In this document: one piece after another, positions 6,549 through 14,650 of the stretch
Position numbering within the stretch: position 1 is the stretch's first letter
Layout: each line of letters starts with the position of its first letter
Assembly (NCBI GenBank): GCA_003151395.1
Contig: PLXJ01000033.1
Span: 37,564 to 86,922, forward strand
Length of the DNA: 49,359 nt
Direction: 5' to 3'
From: Actinomycetota bacterium
GTDB taxonomy: Bacteria > Actinomycetota > Actinomycetes > Nanopelagicales > Nanopelagicaceae
Program-made: the position numbers and the translations under genes
The notes under the pieces: generated by a model
What the model saw: only the letters and a program-made list of their open reading frames with translations
Databases searched by the model: none
Told to the model about the DNA's origin: nothing

Positions 6549-7012
6549 ACCACGTTAGGACGAGTCTCCTTCTACTTTTCACTTCCCTTGGTCTCATCGC
6601 TTGGCTTATATACCTAGCTATTTCGCTCCCAAATTCATATCCAGCAAATCACTGGGATCTGGCTTGGGTGGGCTTTGATGTCGCAATGGTTGCAGTCTTG
6701 CTGCTCACGAGTTGGGCAATATGGAAGAAACGGCAAATTGCGATTCCTGCCGCGCTGGTCGCGGCCACTTTCTTACTCATTGACTCGTGGTTTGATGTAG
6801 TGACATCAAATCCTGGTTGGGATCTAAATTTATCTGTATTGCTTGCAGTTCTCAGTTGCTCGCTCGCGACCTTTCTCTTTCGATTTAGCCACAGAGCGAT
6901 TCGGCAATCAATTCGCAATGCTTATTTGAGAGCGGGCAAGGAACTCTTGAGTGAATCACTGTGGCGCACTCCGCTCATGATCTTCGAGCGAGATATAGAT
7001 GAGTTGTTATGA
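6545..7012 (+). CDS. four-helix membrane protein of unknown function
   Basis: 155 residues starting at TTG 6545, overlapping the metZ stop (TTGA). Four hydrophobic stretches at about residues 8-28, 39-60, 66-87 and 94-115 are probably transmembrane. LAWVGFDVAM and LIDSWFDVVTSNPGWDL are polar-aromatic landmarks seen in uncharacterised actinobacterial membrane proteins. The tail is charged and likely cytoplasmic. Translational coupling to metZ suggests co-expression. It converges with and overlaps the patB-like gene by 6 nt. Confidence 0.7.
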   Translation: MNHVRTSLLLLFTSLGLIAWLIYLAISLPNSYPANHWDLAWVGFDVAMVAVLLLTSWAIWKKRQIAIPAALVAATFLLIDSWFDVVTSNPGWDLNLSVLLAVLSCSLATFLFRFSHRAIRQSIRNAYLRAGKELLSESLWRTPLMIFERDIDELL

Positions 7013-8149
7013 AAGCGCTGCGACCAATCGGTCGACGCCTTCAACGATAATCTCTTGGCTAGTTGCAAAATTTAAGCGTACAAATTGCTCGCATCCGGGT
7101 CCAAATAAATACCCAGGTGTGAGAGCTAATAGTCCACGGTTCAAAATAATATCTGAGGGATTCTCACCGAGCTCATAAGCAGTGAGATCGATCCAAGCGA
7201 GGTAGGAACAATTTGGAATCCTGAAAATTGCTTTTGGTAGTTTGCGTTGTAATTGCAGCGCCAAGAATTCGCGATTTGCATCCAAAGTTTCCATCAGAGA
7301 GGCTAACCACGCCGTCGACTCAAATGCTTTCGCTGCAGCGTGTGCGCCAAAAAGGGAGGCGCGATATCGAACCGAGACCGGCATGCTCTTCGCCAAATCG
7401 CGCATGCGCTCCGATTGGGTGATGATGAAAGCGCACTTCAAGCCAGCCAAGTTCCACGCTTTGCTTGCGGCCGTCACACAAATCCCCATCTCGCGTGCGT
7501 TTTCGCTCACGCTCAAAAATGGGACGAACTCAGACTCTGCAAAAACTAGTGGGGCGTGAATCTCATCGCTAAAAACGTAGACTCCATATTGTTTTGCAAG
7601 GTCGGCGATGGCTTCTAGTTCGGCGCGGGTGTGAACTGAGCCAGTTGGATTTTGTGGATTGCACAAGAAGTGGATTTTTGCGCCTGCCTTGTACCCCGCC
7701 TCGATGGCGGCCAAATCCAAGGTGTAATTCATGCCATCTTTACGCATCGGCGCATCAAGTACTTCACACTTCAATTCTTGAATCCAATTAAACATATTGA
7801 GATAAACCGGAGAGTTCACCATGATCAAGTCACCCGGAAGAACGATCGTTCGCGCCATTTCGATGTTGCCGACGCTCACATCGGTGCACAAGAAAAATTG
7901 CTCTTGATCGAAAACCCAGTTCCAACTATCACGTGCGTACTCTGCAAAGTGGCGATTTAAATGGCCGGTATCGCCCATGTATCCGGTGTCGGAGTTTTTG
8001 ACCATAGAAATAAGTACATCTTTGATCGGCTTTGCGAGTTCGAAATCCATTTCTGCAACCGGCATCGGTAGTACTTCTGGCGGGAAGTGAGTCCATTTTT
8101 CACTGGTCCGGGTCCGGAGCGTTTCGAGCGGAACAATCTCAACCTTCAT
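7007..8149 (-). CDS. patB: MalY/PatB-family cystathionine beta-lyase
   Basis: 380 residues, fold-type I PLP enzyme of the MalY/PatB C-S lyase group. Landmarks are MPVAEMDFELAKPI near residue 29, the NPQNPTGSVHTRAEL loop, SDEIHAPLVF (PLP ring contact) and the Schiff-base lysine in TAASKAWNLAGLK. It would cleave cystathionine or related thioethers to homocysteine, pyruvate and ammonia. The gene lies 19 nt after the alditol-oxidase gene and has its own TAGGAT box 6 nt before the ATG. Some relatives act in sulfur-compound catabolism instead. Confidence 0.85.
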   Translation of the reverse strand: MKVEIVPLETLRTRTSEKWTHFPPEVLPMPVAEMDFELAKPIKDVLISMVKNSDTGYMGDTGHLNRHFAEYARDSWNWVFDQEQFFLCTDVSVGNIEMARTIVLPGDLIMVNSPVYLNMFNWIQELKCEVLDAPMRKDGMNYTLDLAAIEAGYKAGAKIHFLCNPQNPTGSVHTRAELEAIADLAKQYGVYVFSDEIHAPLVFAESEFVPFLSVSENAREMGICVTAASKAWNLAGLKCAFIITQSERMRDLAKSMPVSVRYRASLFGAHAAAKAFESTAWLASLMETLDANREFLALQLQRKLPKAIFRIPNCSYLAWIDLTAYELGENPSDIILNRGLLALTPGYLFGPGCEQFVRLNFATSQEIIVEGVDRLVAALS

Positions 8150-8155
8150 AGCCCG

Positions 8156-8161
8156 ATCCTA
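8156..8161 (-). promoter_or_regulatory. candidate -10 box of the patB-like gene
   Basis: TAGGAT, 6 nt before the ATG at 8149, in the short gap after the alditol-oxidase stop. The AGGA inside it could instead be a ribosome binding site. Confidence 0.3.
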
Positions 8162-8168
8162 TTCCAGG

Positions 8169-9401
8169 TTATATACCCCAGGTACCCAATAGTTCATTGA
8201 CAAATTTACGATCGGGGTCGAGACCAGCACGATAGGTAGCCCATGATTTGAATTGCGGGTAGAGCTCATAAAAATCAAAGCCGTTGTCAGTAAAGAGTTT
8301 GCCCCAATGTGGTCGAGCTTTAAATGGGGCAAGTGCTGCCTCGATCGTAGGCAGAAAGGCGGTGACACCGGGGACATCTGGTTTCCATGTGAAGTGAATA
8401 GCCAAGCTATTGCGACCATAAGCCTCACTCAGCCAATTATCATCGGCGGCAATAGTGCGAAGTTCTGTTACCAACAAGAGCGGCTGAATCTGATGGCGAA
8501 GTGCGTGTACGGCTTGTAGCGCGGCACGGGCATCCTTGAAATCGACAAAATATTCGCTCTGTAATTCATCGCCAAAACTTGGGGTGAAATCTAATTTGAA
8601 ATGCGGTAGTCGCTCATGCCAAGGACCGACGACTCCCATTTGTTCGGTCGCACTCTCGGTAGAAGCTCCCGGTAATGGATGTGACTTTTGTTTTGCAAGG
8701 TTTGCCGAAAAGAGTTCATCCCCTGGCAAGGTATCGATATCAATGCGGGACTTGACCCAAATTTGATCAACTAAAAGTTCGCCCCAAGTAGTGAAGGCCG
8801 AAACACTGTAGCCCGCGCCCATCACTCCCTCGAAATGATTGATGAGGTTTTCGAATGGTAGATCGAGATAAATCGACTGCGCAACCTCAAATGCAGGAAC
8901 GATTTTTAAGGTCACGTGATGGATAATTCCAAGTGCGCCTAACCCGACGCGGGCCGCCTTGAGCTCATCTCCCGAAATAGAGAGGTCGTCACCTGTTGAA
9001 GTGATGAGTTCGATTGCGCAGACAGCCGCCGATAAATTCTGATTTCTTAGCCCAGAACCATGTGTCCCCGTGCTCGTTGCCCCGACGACGGTGATGTGCG
9101 GAAGTGATCCCATATTAGGCAGCGCAAACCCGACCTCGTTAAGGGCGATCGCTAACTCACCGTATCGAACACCTGCAGCAACCCGAACTTGCGCTCCCGC
9201 GACATCAATCTCAATATCTTTTGGAAAGTGTTCAAAGGAGAGAAGTAGGTCCTTGCAGTCCGCGATTTTGTTGAACGAGTGAACGCTTCCCAAGGCTCGC
9301 ACGTTCTCCGCCGCGGTGATCGCCGACTTGAGGTCTTCTATATTGGTTGGCCTAACAACCAGCGCAGCATCGAATGTGACGTTGCCACTCCAATTCTTCA
9401 T
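8169..9401 (-). CDS. FAD-linked alditol/xylitol oxidase-family protein
   Basis: 410 residues. The start MKNWSGNVTF and the following RALGSVHSFNKIAD segment match alditol oxidases, where the histidine of G-S-x-H-S-F-N carries covalent FAD. GSLPHITVVGATSTGTHGSG is the second FAD-binding segment, and the C-terminal half has the D-arabinono-lactone-oxidase-type substrate domain (HWGKLF). It would oxidise a terminal hydroxyl of a polyol with oxygen, giving hydrogen peroxide. It is last in an operon with two membrane-protein genes and overlaps the preceding one by 4 nt. Substrate unknown. Confidence 0.82.
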   Translation of the reverse strand: MKNWSGNVTFDAALVVRPTNIEDLKSAITAAENVRALGSVHSFNKIADCKDLLLSFEHFPKDIEIDVAGAQVRVAAGVRYGELAIALNEVGFALPNMGSLPHITVVGATSTGTHGSGLRNQNLSAAVCAIELITSTGDDLSISGDELKAARVGLGALGIIHHVTLKIVPAFEVAQSIYLDLPFENLINHFEGVMGAGYSVSAFTTWGELLVDQIWVKSRIDIDTLPGDELFSANLAKQKSHPLPGASTESATEQMGVVGPWHERLPHFKLDFTPSFGDELQSEYFVDFKDARAALQAVHALRHQIQPLLLVTELRTIAADDNWLSEAYGRNSLAIHFTWKPDVPGVTAFLPTIEAALAPFKARPHWGKLFTDNGFDFYELYPQFKSWATYRAGLDPDRKFVNELLGTWGI

Positions 9402-9802
9402 TCCGCGATCTTATCTCTGCGAGCAACTCGAATTTGGCTCACGATCCCCACAACGGCAAAAGCAACCATCACCCCGATGACGCTATAGATAATTAAGTAG
9501 ACATCGCGTGGAACTCGGCGGGCGACTATCAAAATATACAATTGAGGCAACATGAAGTTGAGAGCGGATAACCATCCCCATTTCTGAGTCTCTGACCACC
9601 TCTTGTGAATGACCGCAACTACCAATCGCGCTGATGCTAAACCGTAAAACCATGATGTAATTAGGTCGATAACGAAGAAAATATAAGGATTAACTCCGTA
9701 CTTATGGAGCGCTTTCCAGACAACGAAGGTCGCGACAAAGGTATAGAGAATAATTGTGGAGGCCCAGAGACGCTCCCAGAAGGTCTGGCGTTTAGTTCTC
9801 AA
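9398..9802 (-). CDS. small integral membrane protein
   Basis: 134 residues with about four hydrophobic segments (residues 14-30, 39-61, 78-94 and 101-121) separated by short basic loops. The C-terminus is charged. It overlaps the DUF1295 gene by 4 nt upstream and the alditol-oxidase gene by 4 nt downstream, so all three are one translational unit. No family is recognised with confidence. Its place between a membrane reductase-like protein and a flavin oxidase suggests a shared lipid or redox role. Confidence 0.7.
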   Translation of the reverse strand: MRTKRQTFWERLWASTIILYTFVATFVVWKALHKYGVNPYIFFVIDLITSWFYGLASARLVVAVIHKRWSETQKWGWLSALNFMLPQLYILIVARRVPRDVYLIIYSVIGVMVAFAVVGIVSQIRVARRDKIAE

Positions 9803-10620
9803 GTTAATTTCTTACGAAATCCAGGCTTAGCGAACCACGGGATGACAGCCGAAGTGCTCGCTTGATAATCGGCATATTCTGGATATTTCTCGAGGGATAG
9901 TTTTTCGGTGAATTTTGTCGACCCGACAAAAAGCAGAGTAAGTAAAACTGGTCCGATAATTGTCCAACCGAAAAGCAACCCAGCAGCGTTAGCACCGATC
10001 AGGTAGAGAACCCACCACTGGGCCAGTTCAAAGAAGTAATTGGGATGACGCGAAAATTTAAAGAGCCCGCCGGTCAAGAAACGGATTTCTGGAGTGCCTC
10101 CGTGTTTGATGATTCCCGCTTTTGTTTGTTGGAAATCCCATTGTTGCTGATCTGCGATCGTCTCCCCGATAAGAAAGATTATAAATACTGTGACGAGTAC
10201 TACGTCCCAGGAGTCAAAGGCGATACCGCGATGGTTATACGCGTTCAGTGCGGGAAGCGCGATCAATACCAACAAAAAATTCTGATAAAGAACAATGAAG
10301 AAGAAATTAAATAGTTGGAACTGCCATGGCTTCATGCTGGCGCGCAACACTGGCCAGCGATAATCCTCTGCACCGGAATAGCCGCCCTTGCGGGCAAAAT
10401 TAAAGGTAAGGCGAGCGCCCCAGCACAGGACGACCAAGGCCATAACATTGAGGCGAGTATTGTGAAAATGCGCAGCGCGTGCGAACTCACCCACATAAAT
10501 CACTGGGGCGATGGACCACATACGATCAACCCAGGAGTGCTCCTTTGTGACGAGCGAAAGGATCCAGCAGCCGGCACATACAACTGCAAAAGTCGCGAAA
10601 ACCGTATGAAGAGGCGTCAT
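9799..10620 (-). CDS. DUF1295 / steroid-5-alpha-reductase-like membrane protein
   Basis: 273 residues with six or seven transmembrane segments. The C-terminal landmark GGLFKFSRHPNYFFELAQWW (about 187-206) is the cofactor-binding motif shared by DUF1295, isoprenylcysteine methyltransferase and steroid 5-alpha reductase families; SWVDRMWSIAP near the N-terminus is also typical. Members are presumed NADPH-dependent membrane reductases of lipid-like substrates. It heads a three-gene overlapping operon and is divergent from the lycopene cyclase genes. TAAAAT lies 6 nt before its ATG. Confidence 0.82.
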   Translation of the reverse strand: MTPLHTVFATFAVVCAGCWILSLVTKEHSWVDRMWSIAPVIYVGEFARAAHFHNTRLNVMALVVLCWGARLTFNFARKGGYSGAEDYRWPVLRASMKPWQFQLFNFFFIVLYQNFLLVLIALPALNAYNHRGIAFDSWDVVLVTVFIIFLIGETIADQQQWDFQQTKAGIIKHGGTPEIRFLTGGLFKFSRHPNYFFELAQWWVLYLIGANAAGLLFGWTIIGPVLLTLLFVGSTKFTEKLSLEKYPEYADYQASTSAVIPWFAKPGFRKKLT

Positions 10621-10626
10621 AACGCG

Positions 10627-10632
10627 ATTTTA
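10627..10632 (-). promoter_or_regulatory. candidate -10 box of the DUF1295 operon
   Basis: TAAAAT on the minus strand, 6 nt before the ATG at 10620. The first gene of this operon lacks an upstream ribosome binding site. Confidence 0.5.
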
Positions 10633-10653
10633 ACCCAGCGCCTCCAATAATGA

Positions 10654-11004
10654 GTGAAACAATGGCGTATGCGAAGCTGGGGATATATGGCGATGCTCCT
10701 ATTCACCGTCATCGGCTCGTTCTGGCTCGAAATCTTTCTTAAAGTAGGGGTGCTTCGTCGCGTCCGTCGATTGATTATGAGCATCTTGCCCATCGCACTT
10801 CTCTTTGTCGGCTGGGATGCCTATGCAATCTCACGTCATCAGTGGCACTTTGATCTGACGCAGATTCTGCGGATTTATGGACCATTTAATATCCCGCTTG
10901 AGGAGTACCTCTTTTTTATTGTTGTTCCAATTGCCGCAATCATGACTTTGGAGGCTGTGCGCAAGCGCCGCCCCCATTGGCTCATCGGGGATGAAGGGCC
11001 ATGA
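10654..11004 (+). CDS. crtYc: lycopene cyclase subunit CrtYc-like
   Basis: 116 residues with three hydrophobic segments. ILPIALLFVGWDAYAISRHQWHF (about 43-65) and the PLEEYLFFIVVP segment (80-91) are the conserved core of the heterodimeric lycopene cyclase family. With CrtYd it would form a membrane cyclase turning linear lycopene-type ends into rings. The start is uncertain: GTG 10654 gives the full frame, while ATG 10669 and ATG 10687 give starts closer to the family's usual N-terminus. It overlaps crtYd by 4 nt. No other carotenoid gene lies in the window. Confidence 0.82.
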   Translation: MKQWRMRSWGYMAMLLFTVIGSFWLEIFLKVGVLRRVRRLIMSILPIALLFVGWDAYAISRHQWHFDLTQILRIYGPFNIPLEEYLFFIVVPIAAIMTLEAVRKRRPHWLIGDEGP

Positions 11005-11315
11005 CCTACACACAGATTGCAGTTTTCGCTGTGGCTTTGGCTGCGGGGCTCGATCTATATATATTGCGGACTCGCTTACTAACGCGCAAAGCATTTTGGA
11101 CCTCCTACGCCATCATCCTTCCCTTTCAACTGCTCACGAATTGGTGGCTGACCTCTAGGAATATCGTGATGTATGAGAGAACCCAGATTATGGGCGCAAG
11201 GCTCGCCAGCGCTCCGCTCGAAGATATCGCCTTCGGGTTTGCGCTTATCTTGGGCGTGCTGACGCTCTGGGTATTCTGGGGCAGGCGTGGATTTACGCAA
11301 AAAAATCCTAAGTAG
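11001..11315 (+). CDS. crtYd: lycopene cyclase subunit CrtYd-like
   Basis: 104 residues and three transmembrane segments. The motif SAPLEDIAFGFALIL (about 71-85) corresponds to the P-x-E-D/E motif of the partner half of heterodimeric lycopene cyclases, and LPFQLLTNWWLT fits too. The start ATG overlaps the crtYc stop (ATGA), so equal synthesis of the two halves is expected. Whether rings are beta or epsilon cannot be read. Confidence 0.82.
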   Translation: MTYTQIAVFAVALAAGLDLYILRTRLLTRKAFWTSYAIILPFQLLTNWWLTSRNIVMYERTQIMGARLASAPLEDIAFGFALILGVLTLWVFWGRRGFTQKNPK

Positions 11316-11318
11316 AAT
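11313..11318 (+). promoter_or_regulatory. candidate -10 box of trhO
   Basis: TAGAAT, 6 nt before the ATG at 11325 and overlapping the crtYd stop codon. It would give a leaderless trhO mRNA. Confidence 0.5.
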
Positions 11319-11324
11319 TGCGCC

Positions 11325-12230
11325 ATGGAACTTCAAAAGGTCATCTTGTATTACGGCTTTGCGCCGTTGCCTGACCCTGAAGCTATCCGCTTGTGGCAGC
11401 ACAAACTCGCTGAGGGGTTAAACCTCAAAGGCAGGATTTTGATTTCAGAGCATGGAATTAATGGAACATTGGGCGGCAATATGTCCGACCTCAAAAAGTA
11501 TGTGAGCGCCACTAAACAATACCGGGGATTCAAGCGGATCGATTTCAAATGGTCAGAAGGAACCGGCGCTGACTTCCCTCGCCTGGCGGTTAAGGTCAAA
11601 CCCGAGCTCGTCGACTTTGGTCTACCGATTGATGTAAAAGTAACGGAGAAAGGCGTTGTGAATGGCGGCAAGCACCTCAAGCCCTACGAATTAAATAAGT
11701 TGGTTGAAGAGCGCGGCGATGAAGTCTTGTTCTTCGACGGACGCAATGGGTACGAGGCAAAAATAGGACGGTTTAAGAACGCTATCGTCCCGGATGTTTC
11801 TCACACTCGCGATTTTGTCTCCGAAATTCAATCTGGAAAATACGATCACTTAAAAGATAAGCCGATTGTTACTTACTGCACTGGCGGTATCCGTTGCGAA
11901 ATACTTTCAACGGTCATGATTGATCGAGGTTTTAAAGAGGTTTATCAACTCGAAGGTGGGATCGTTCGCTATGCCCAAAAATACGGTGACGACGAACTTT
12001 GGCAAGGATCGCTCTACACCTTTGATCGCCGAATGACGATGGATTTTTCGGATCACACGCCAGTACTAGGTGAATGCGAAAAATGCGGTGGGGCGACAAA
12101 ACAGTTCTATAACTGCGGAAAAATTTCTTGTCACTCATTGATTTTGCTCTGCGATGACTGCGCTATAAGCAGTGCCAATAAAGCATGCACCCACGAATAC
12201 AGCGCACGTGACTCCGAAATGGTTGGCTAA
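11325..12230 (+). CDS. trhO: tRNA uridine-34 hydroxylase (rhodanese-like)
   Basis: 301 residues. The N-terminal acylphosphatase-like part contains ILISEHGINGTLGG, and the central rhodanese domain has the active-site cysteine in VTYCTGGIRCE. The C-terminal tail is cysteine-rich (CEKCGG, CDDC), typical of TrhO/YceA. The enzyme hydroxylates uridine 34 in tRNA anticodons, the first step to 5-carboxymethoxy- or methoxyuridine, using oxygen. Cytoplasmic. The next gene lies on the opposite strand and its stop abuts directly. Confidence 0.9.
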   Translation: MELQKVILYYGFAPLPDPEAIRLWQHKLAEGLNLKGRILISEHGINGTLGGNMSDLKKYVSATKQYRGFKRIDFKWSEGTGADFPRLAVKVKPELVDFGLPIDVKVTEKGVVNGGKHLKPYELNKLVEERGDEVLFFDGRNGYEAKIGRFKNAIVPDVSHTRDFVSEIQSGKYDHLKDKPIVTYCTGGIRCEILSTVMIDRGFKEVYQLEGGIVRYAQKYGDDELWQGSLYTFDRRMTMDFSDHTPVLGECEKCGGATKQFYNCGKISCHSLILLCDDCAISSANKACTHEYSARDSEMVG

Positions 12231-12656
12231 CTACTTTTGATTTGCTGCAGTAATTGCGGCTTTGTACTCCTGCAACGCGTTCGAAACTGACTCCTTATAG
12301 GCTCTGGCAATTTCATTCGCGGAAACTTTATATGCATCGTGGGCTGCTTTGCGCGCTGCCTTGTCTTTGCCCGCTGTTGTGAGCGCTTGCATCATTGTCG
12401 CATTTGCATCTGCGAAGGCGAGGTCACGACCATTTTGAGCTTGGGTCATTTCGGCCCGATAAGCCGCACGAGCGGCTTCACGTGCTGCTTTTTTAGCGGG
12501 TGACGCAACGCTGCCGGGAATTGGTGCAGGAATTGACGTTGGACTGACTGTTGGCGTTGGGCTGACGGTTGGCGCAACCGCTTGCGATGTCACGGGGATA
12601 AAACTCAAGGCAGTAACCGCCCCGATGATCCCCAGCGATCGCTTCATAACGATCAT
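12231..12656 (-). CDS. secreted alanine-rich helical protein
   Basis: About 141 residues. A signal peptide (MKRSLGIIGAVTALSFIPVTSQA) is followed by a Pro/Thr/Ser-rich spacer of VSPTPTVSPT type. The rest is an alanine- and lysine-rich region with repeated A-x-x-A-Y spacing (AAREAARAAYRAEM, AARKAAHDAYK), probably alpha-helical. The frame extends further upstream, but AGGAGGATA directly before the ATG at 12654-12656 marks the start; ATG 12645-12647 is the alternative. Divergent from the esterase gene 42 bp away. Function unknown. Confidence 0.68.
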   Translation of the reverse strand: MIVMKRSLGIIGAVTALSFIPVTSQAVAPTVSPTPTVSPTSIPAPIPGSVASPAKKAAREAARAAYRAEMTQAQNGRDLAFADANATMMQALTTAGKDKAARKAAHDAYKVSANEIARAYKESVSNALQEYKAAITAANQK

Positions 12657-12686
12657 TATCCTCCTAATTCTCACAAGTTGTACCGT

Positions 12687-12692
12687 TACTAT
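12687..12692 (+). promoter_or_regulatory. candidate -10 box of the secreted esterase gene
   Basis: TACTAT, 6 nt before the ATG at 12699, with no ribosome binding site. This supports the short start over the long open frame that begins at 12582. Confidence 0.5.
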
Positions 12693-12698
12693 CCCAAG

Positions 12699-13637
12699 AT
12701 GAGATTCGCGCGCGGCATACTCATCGCTACGCTCTCCGCCTGCCTGCTGCTTCTCGCGCTGCAACCGGTCTCACATGCACTCCCAGCAAGTTTGAAGGTT
12801 GTTGAAATCAAGGTCAAGAGTCCGGAGAAAGATTTCCCAGTTCGCAACGTCTGGGTGATGACTCCCAACCTACCCGCAACCCAAATTAATCTCCTACCAG
12901 TTGTTTACATGTTGCATGGTTGGCCTGGAACACCGAGTGGATTGATCGCTGGTGTGCAGGCACCTCTAGCCGTTGCCTTTGCGCACGGAGTCGCACCGTT
13001 CATTGCAGTTTTCCCAGATGGCAATGCGCTCACGCACTCAGATTCCGAGTGGGCAGACTCATATGACGGACGCGCCATGATCGAAACATGGCTCACAAAA
13101 GATGTTATCCCTGCGGTCGAATCCGGGAACATCCGCACGCGCAAAGACCGTGCCATCTTGGGATTTTCGATGGGTGGGTATGGAGCAGCGATCATTGGAT
13201 TGCACCACCCAGAGTTATTTGGACAGGTAGTGACGCTTGCTGGATATTTTGTGATCGATGACTTGACCAACGCCTTTGGGTCTGAAGAAGCAACGGACAA
13301 AAAAGTCATTTATCAAACGCCGGTTTCATTTCTTAAAGTGGCTAGTCAAATGCGCTGGTTCTTAGGCGAATCATCCCAGGATTACACCGCACTAATCCGC
13401 GGACAGGCTGCCTCCTGGGCAAGTAAATTAAAGGCCGTTAAGGCAACTGACACCTTGAGTTACTCCGGGGGTGGACACTCATATGTCTTTGTGGGCAATG
13501 AAGTTCCAATTTTTACAAAATGGTTTAAATGGGGAGTTGTAACGCCCCCTTCTTCAAAGGCAACTCCGACGCCTACGGTGTCTGCAGTTCCCATTACACC
13601 TGCACCCGTTACTCCGGGCAAAATTCCACTCTTGTAG
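12699..13637 (+). CDS. secreted alpha/beta-hydrolase esterase (antigen 85/esterase D type)
   Basis: 312 residues. A signal peptide (about 1-27, ending SHA) precedes an esterase domain. YMLHGWPG forms the oxyanion region, GFSMGG at about 155-160 contains the nucleophile serine (S157), an aspartate lies in the following sheet region, and GGGHSY provides the histidine. The C-terminal 40 residues are Pro/Thr/Val-rich, possibly a wall-spanning tail. The substrate is an unknown ester, perhaps an acyl glycan or lipid. The frame is open from 12582, but that extension overlaps the divergent gene and lacks family similarity. Confidence 0.82.
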   Translation: MRFARGILIATLSACLLLLALQPVSHALPASLKVVEIKVKSPEKDFPVRNVWVMTPNLPATQINLLPVVYMLHGWPGTPSGLIAGVQAPLAVAFAHGVAPFIAVFPDGNALTHSDSEWADSYDGRAMIETWLTKDVIPAVESGNIRTRKDRAILGFSMGGYGAAIIGLHHPELFGQVVTLAGYFVIDDLTNAFGSEEATDKKVIYQTPVSFLKVASQMRWFLGESSQDYTALIRGQAASWASKLKAVKATDTLSYSGGGHSYVFVGNEVPIFTKWFKWGVVTPPSSKATPTPTVSAVPITPAPVTPGKIPLL

Positions 13638-13653
13638 CAATCCAAAGAAAGTT

Positions 13654-14649
13654 TTAAATTGCGCGCGACAAACTGTAGCTGAGCGAGAAAACAACAAACA
13701 CTGGAATTGTTGCCCACGTCAACGCTGAAACCCTCATGCTTGCCGTTATAACCAAAGCCACAACAATGGCTGCTGCAATTCGCCAATCATCGCCAACGAT
13801 AAAGTCAACCCAAAAATCTATAAAGGACTTAAGTGCGGCTACAAATTTATTTGCGATTGGCCGCGGTTCAATTTTCGGCTTAGCCACTGCAGTAGCTTCC
13901 CGTGGATTGCGATGAATTACTTTCATAGCTTCAACGACGATCAACGCAAAAATCCAGACCGATGCAATAATCGCGAGCACCGCCCAATTGTCTCCTGGCC
14001 AGTGTGCCTTCTGTCCTGCAGCGCCTTCTGCACCCCAGAAAATTCCGAATGATGTTAACAAGATCCCGACGATGAATTTTAAAGTGTTCTCTGGAACCTT
14101 TGATAACGGAGTTTTAAGTACGAAACCGGCGGCGCAGACAATGACAACAGCAATCAAAGCGGCGACAGAAGCCAAGGTAACTTTGTGCGCAATCGTTCCA
14201 AAGGTTAAAACGATGAAGACCACTTCTAGCCCTTCAAGCAAAACTCCCTTGTAAGCGAGGGTAAACGCGTACCAATCTGCAACGCCATGTCGAGTCTGTT
14301 TCGCGGCCGCGCGCGCAATTTCCAACTCTTCCTGAAAAATCTTCTCTTCATCGTGCAACGCCTTAAAGCCACTGGAGCGGAGAATTGCTTTGCGCAACCA
14401 GGTGAGACCAAAGACAAGCAACAATCCACCCACAGCGATGCGTAATACCGAAATCGGAAGGTGAGAGATAGTTGGACCAAAAATCGCAATAATGATCGCG
14501 AGGGTGAATAGGCCGGCGTAAACACCACGCAGTGCAGACTTCCAATCACGCGCGGTTCCAGCCGCCAAAACTATGGTTACCGCCTCAACTGCCTCCACCG
14601 AACAGGCGAGAAAAACCGAAATAAATAGCGCATAGGACGCACCAGACAT
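13654..14649 (-). CDS. COG4280-type integral membrane protein
   Basis: 331 residues with about eight transmembrane segments. Two internal repeats each carry acidic residues within a helix: ACSVEAVEAVTIVLAAG near residue 15 and VLLEGLEVVFIVLTFG near residue 135. This duplicated glutamate arrangement recalls ion-transport families such as FTR1 and TerC/UPF0016, and suits a metal or other cation carrier, but no substrate is known. A charged loop (about 92-125) separates the halves. The gene begins 1 nt after the FUSC gene, with GAAAGAGG upstream, so the two form one operon. Confidence 0.72.
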   Translation of the reverse strand: MSGASYALFISVFLACSVEAVEAVTIVLAAGTARDWKSALRGVYAGLFTLAIIIAIFGPTISHLPISVLRIAVGGLLLVFGLTWLRKAILRSSGFKALHDEEKIFQEELEIARAAAKQTRHGVADWYAFTLAYKGVLLEGLEVVFIVLTFGTIAHKVTLASVAALIAVVIVCAAGFVLKTPLSKVPENTLKFIVGILLTSFGIFWGAEGAAGQKAHWPGDNWAVLAIIASVWIFALIVVEAMKVIHRNPREATAVAKPKIEPRPIANKFVAALKSFIDFWVDFIVGDDWRIAAAIVVALVITASMRVSALTWATIPVFVVFSLSYSLSRAI

Positions 14650-14650
14650 T

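Noticed and set aside
12582-12698. N-terminal extension of the secreted esterase
   Set aside because: It overlaps the divergent secreted-protein gene and precedes a clear signal peptide at 12699 that has its own -10 box.
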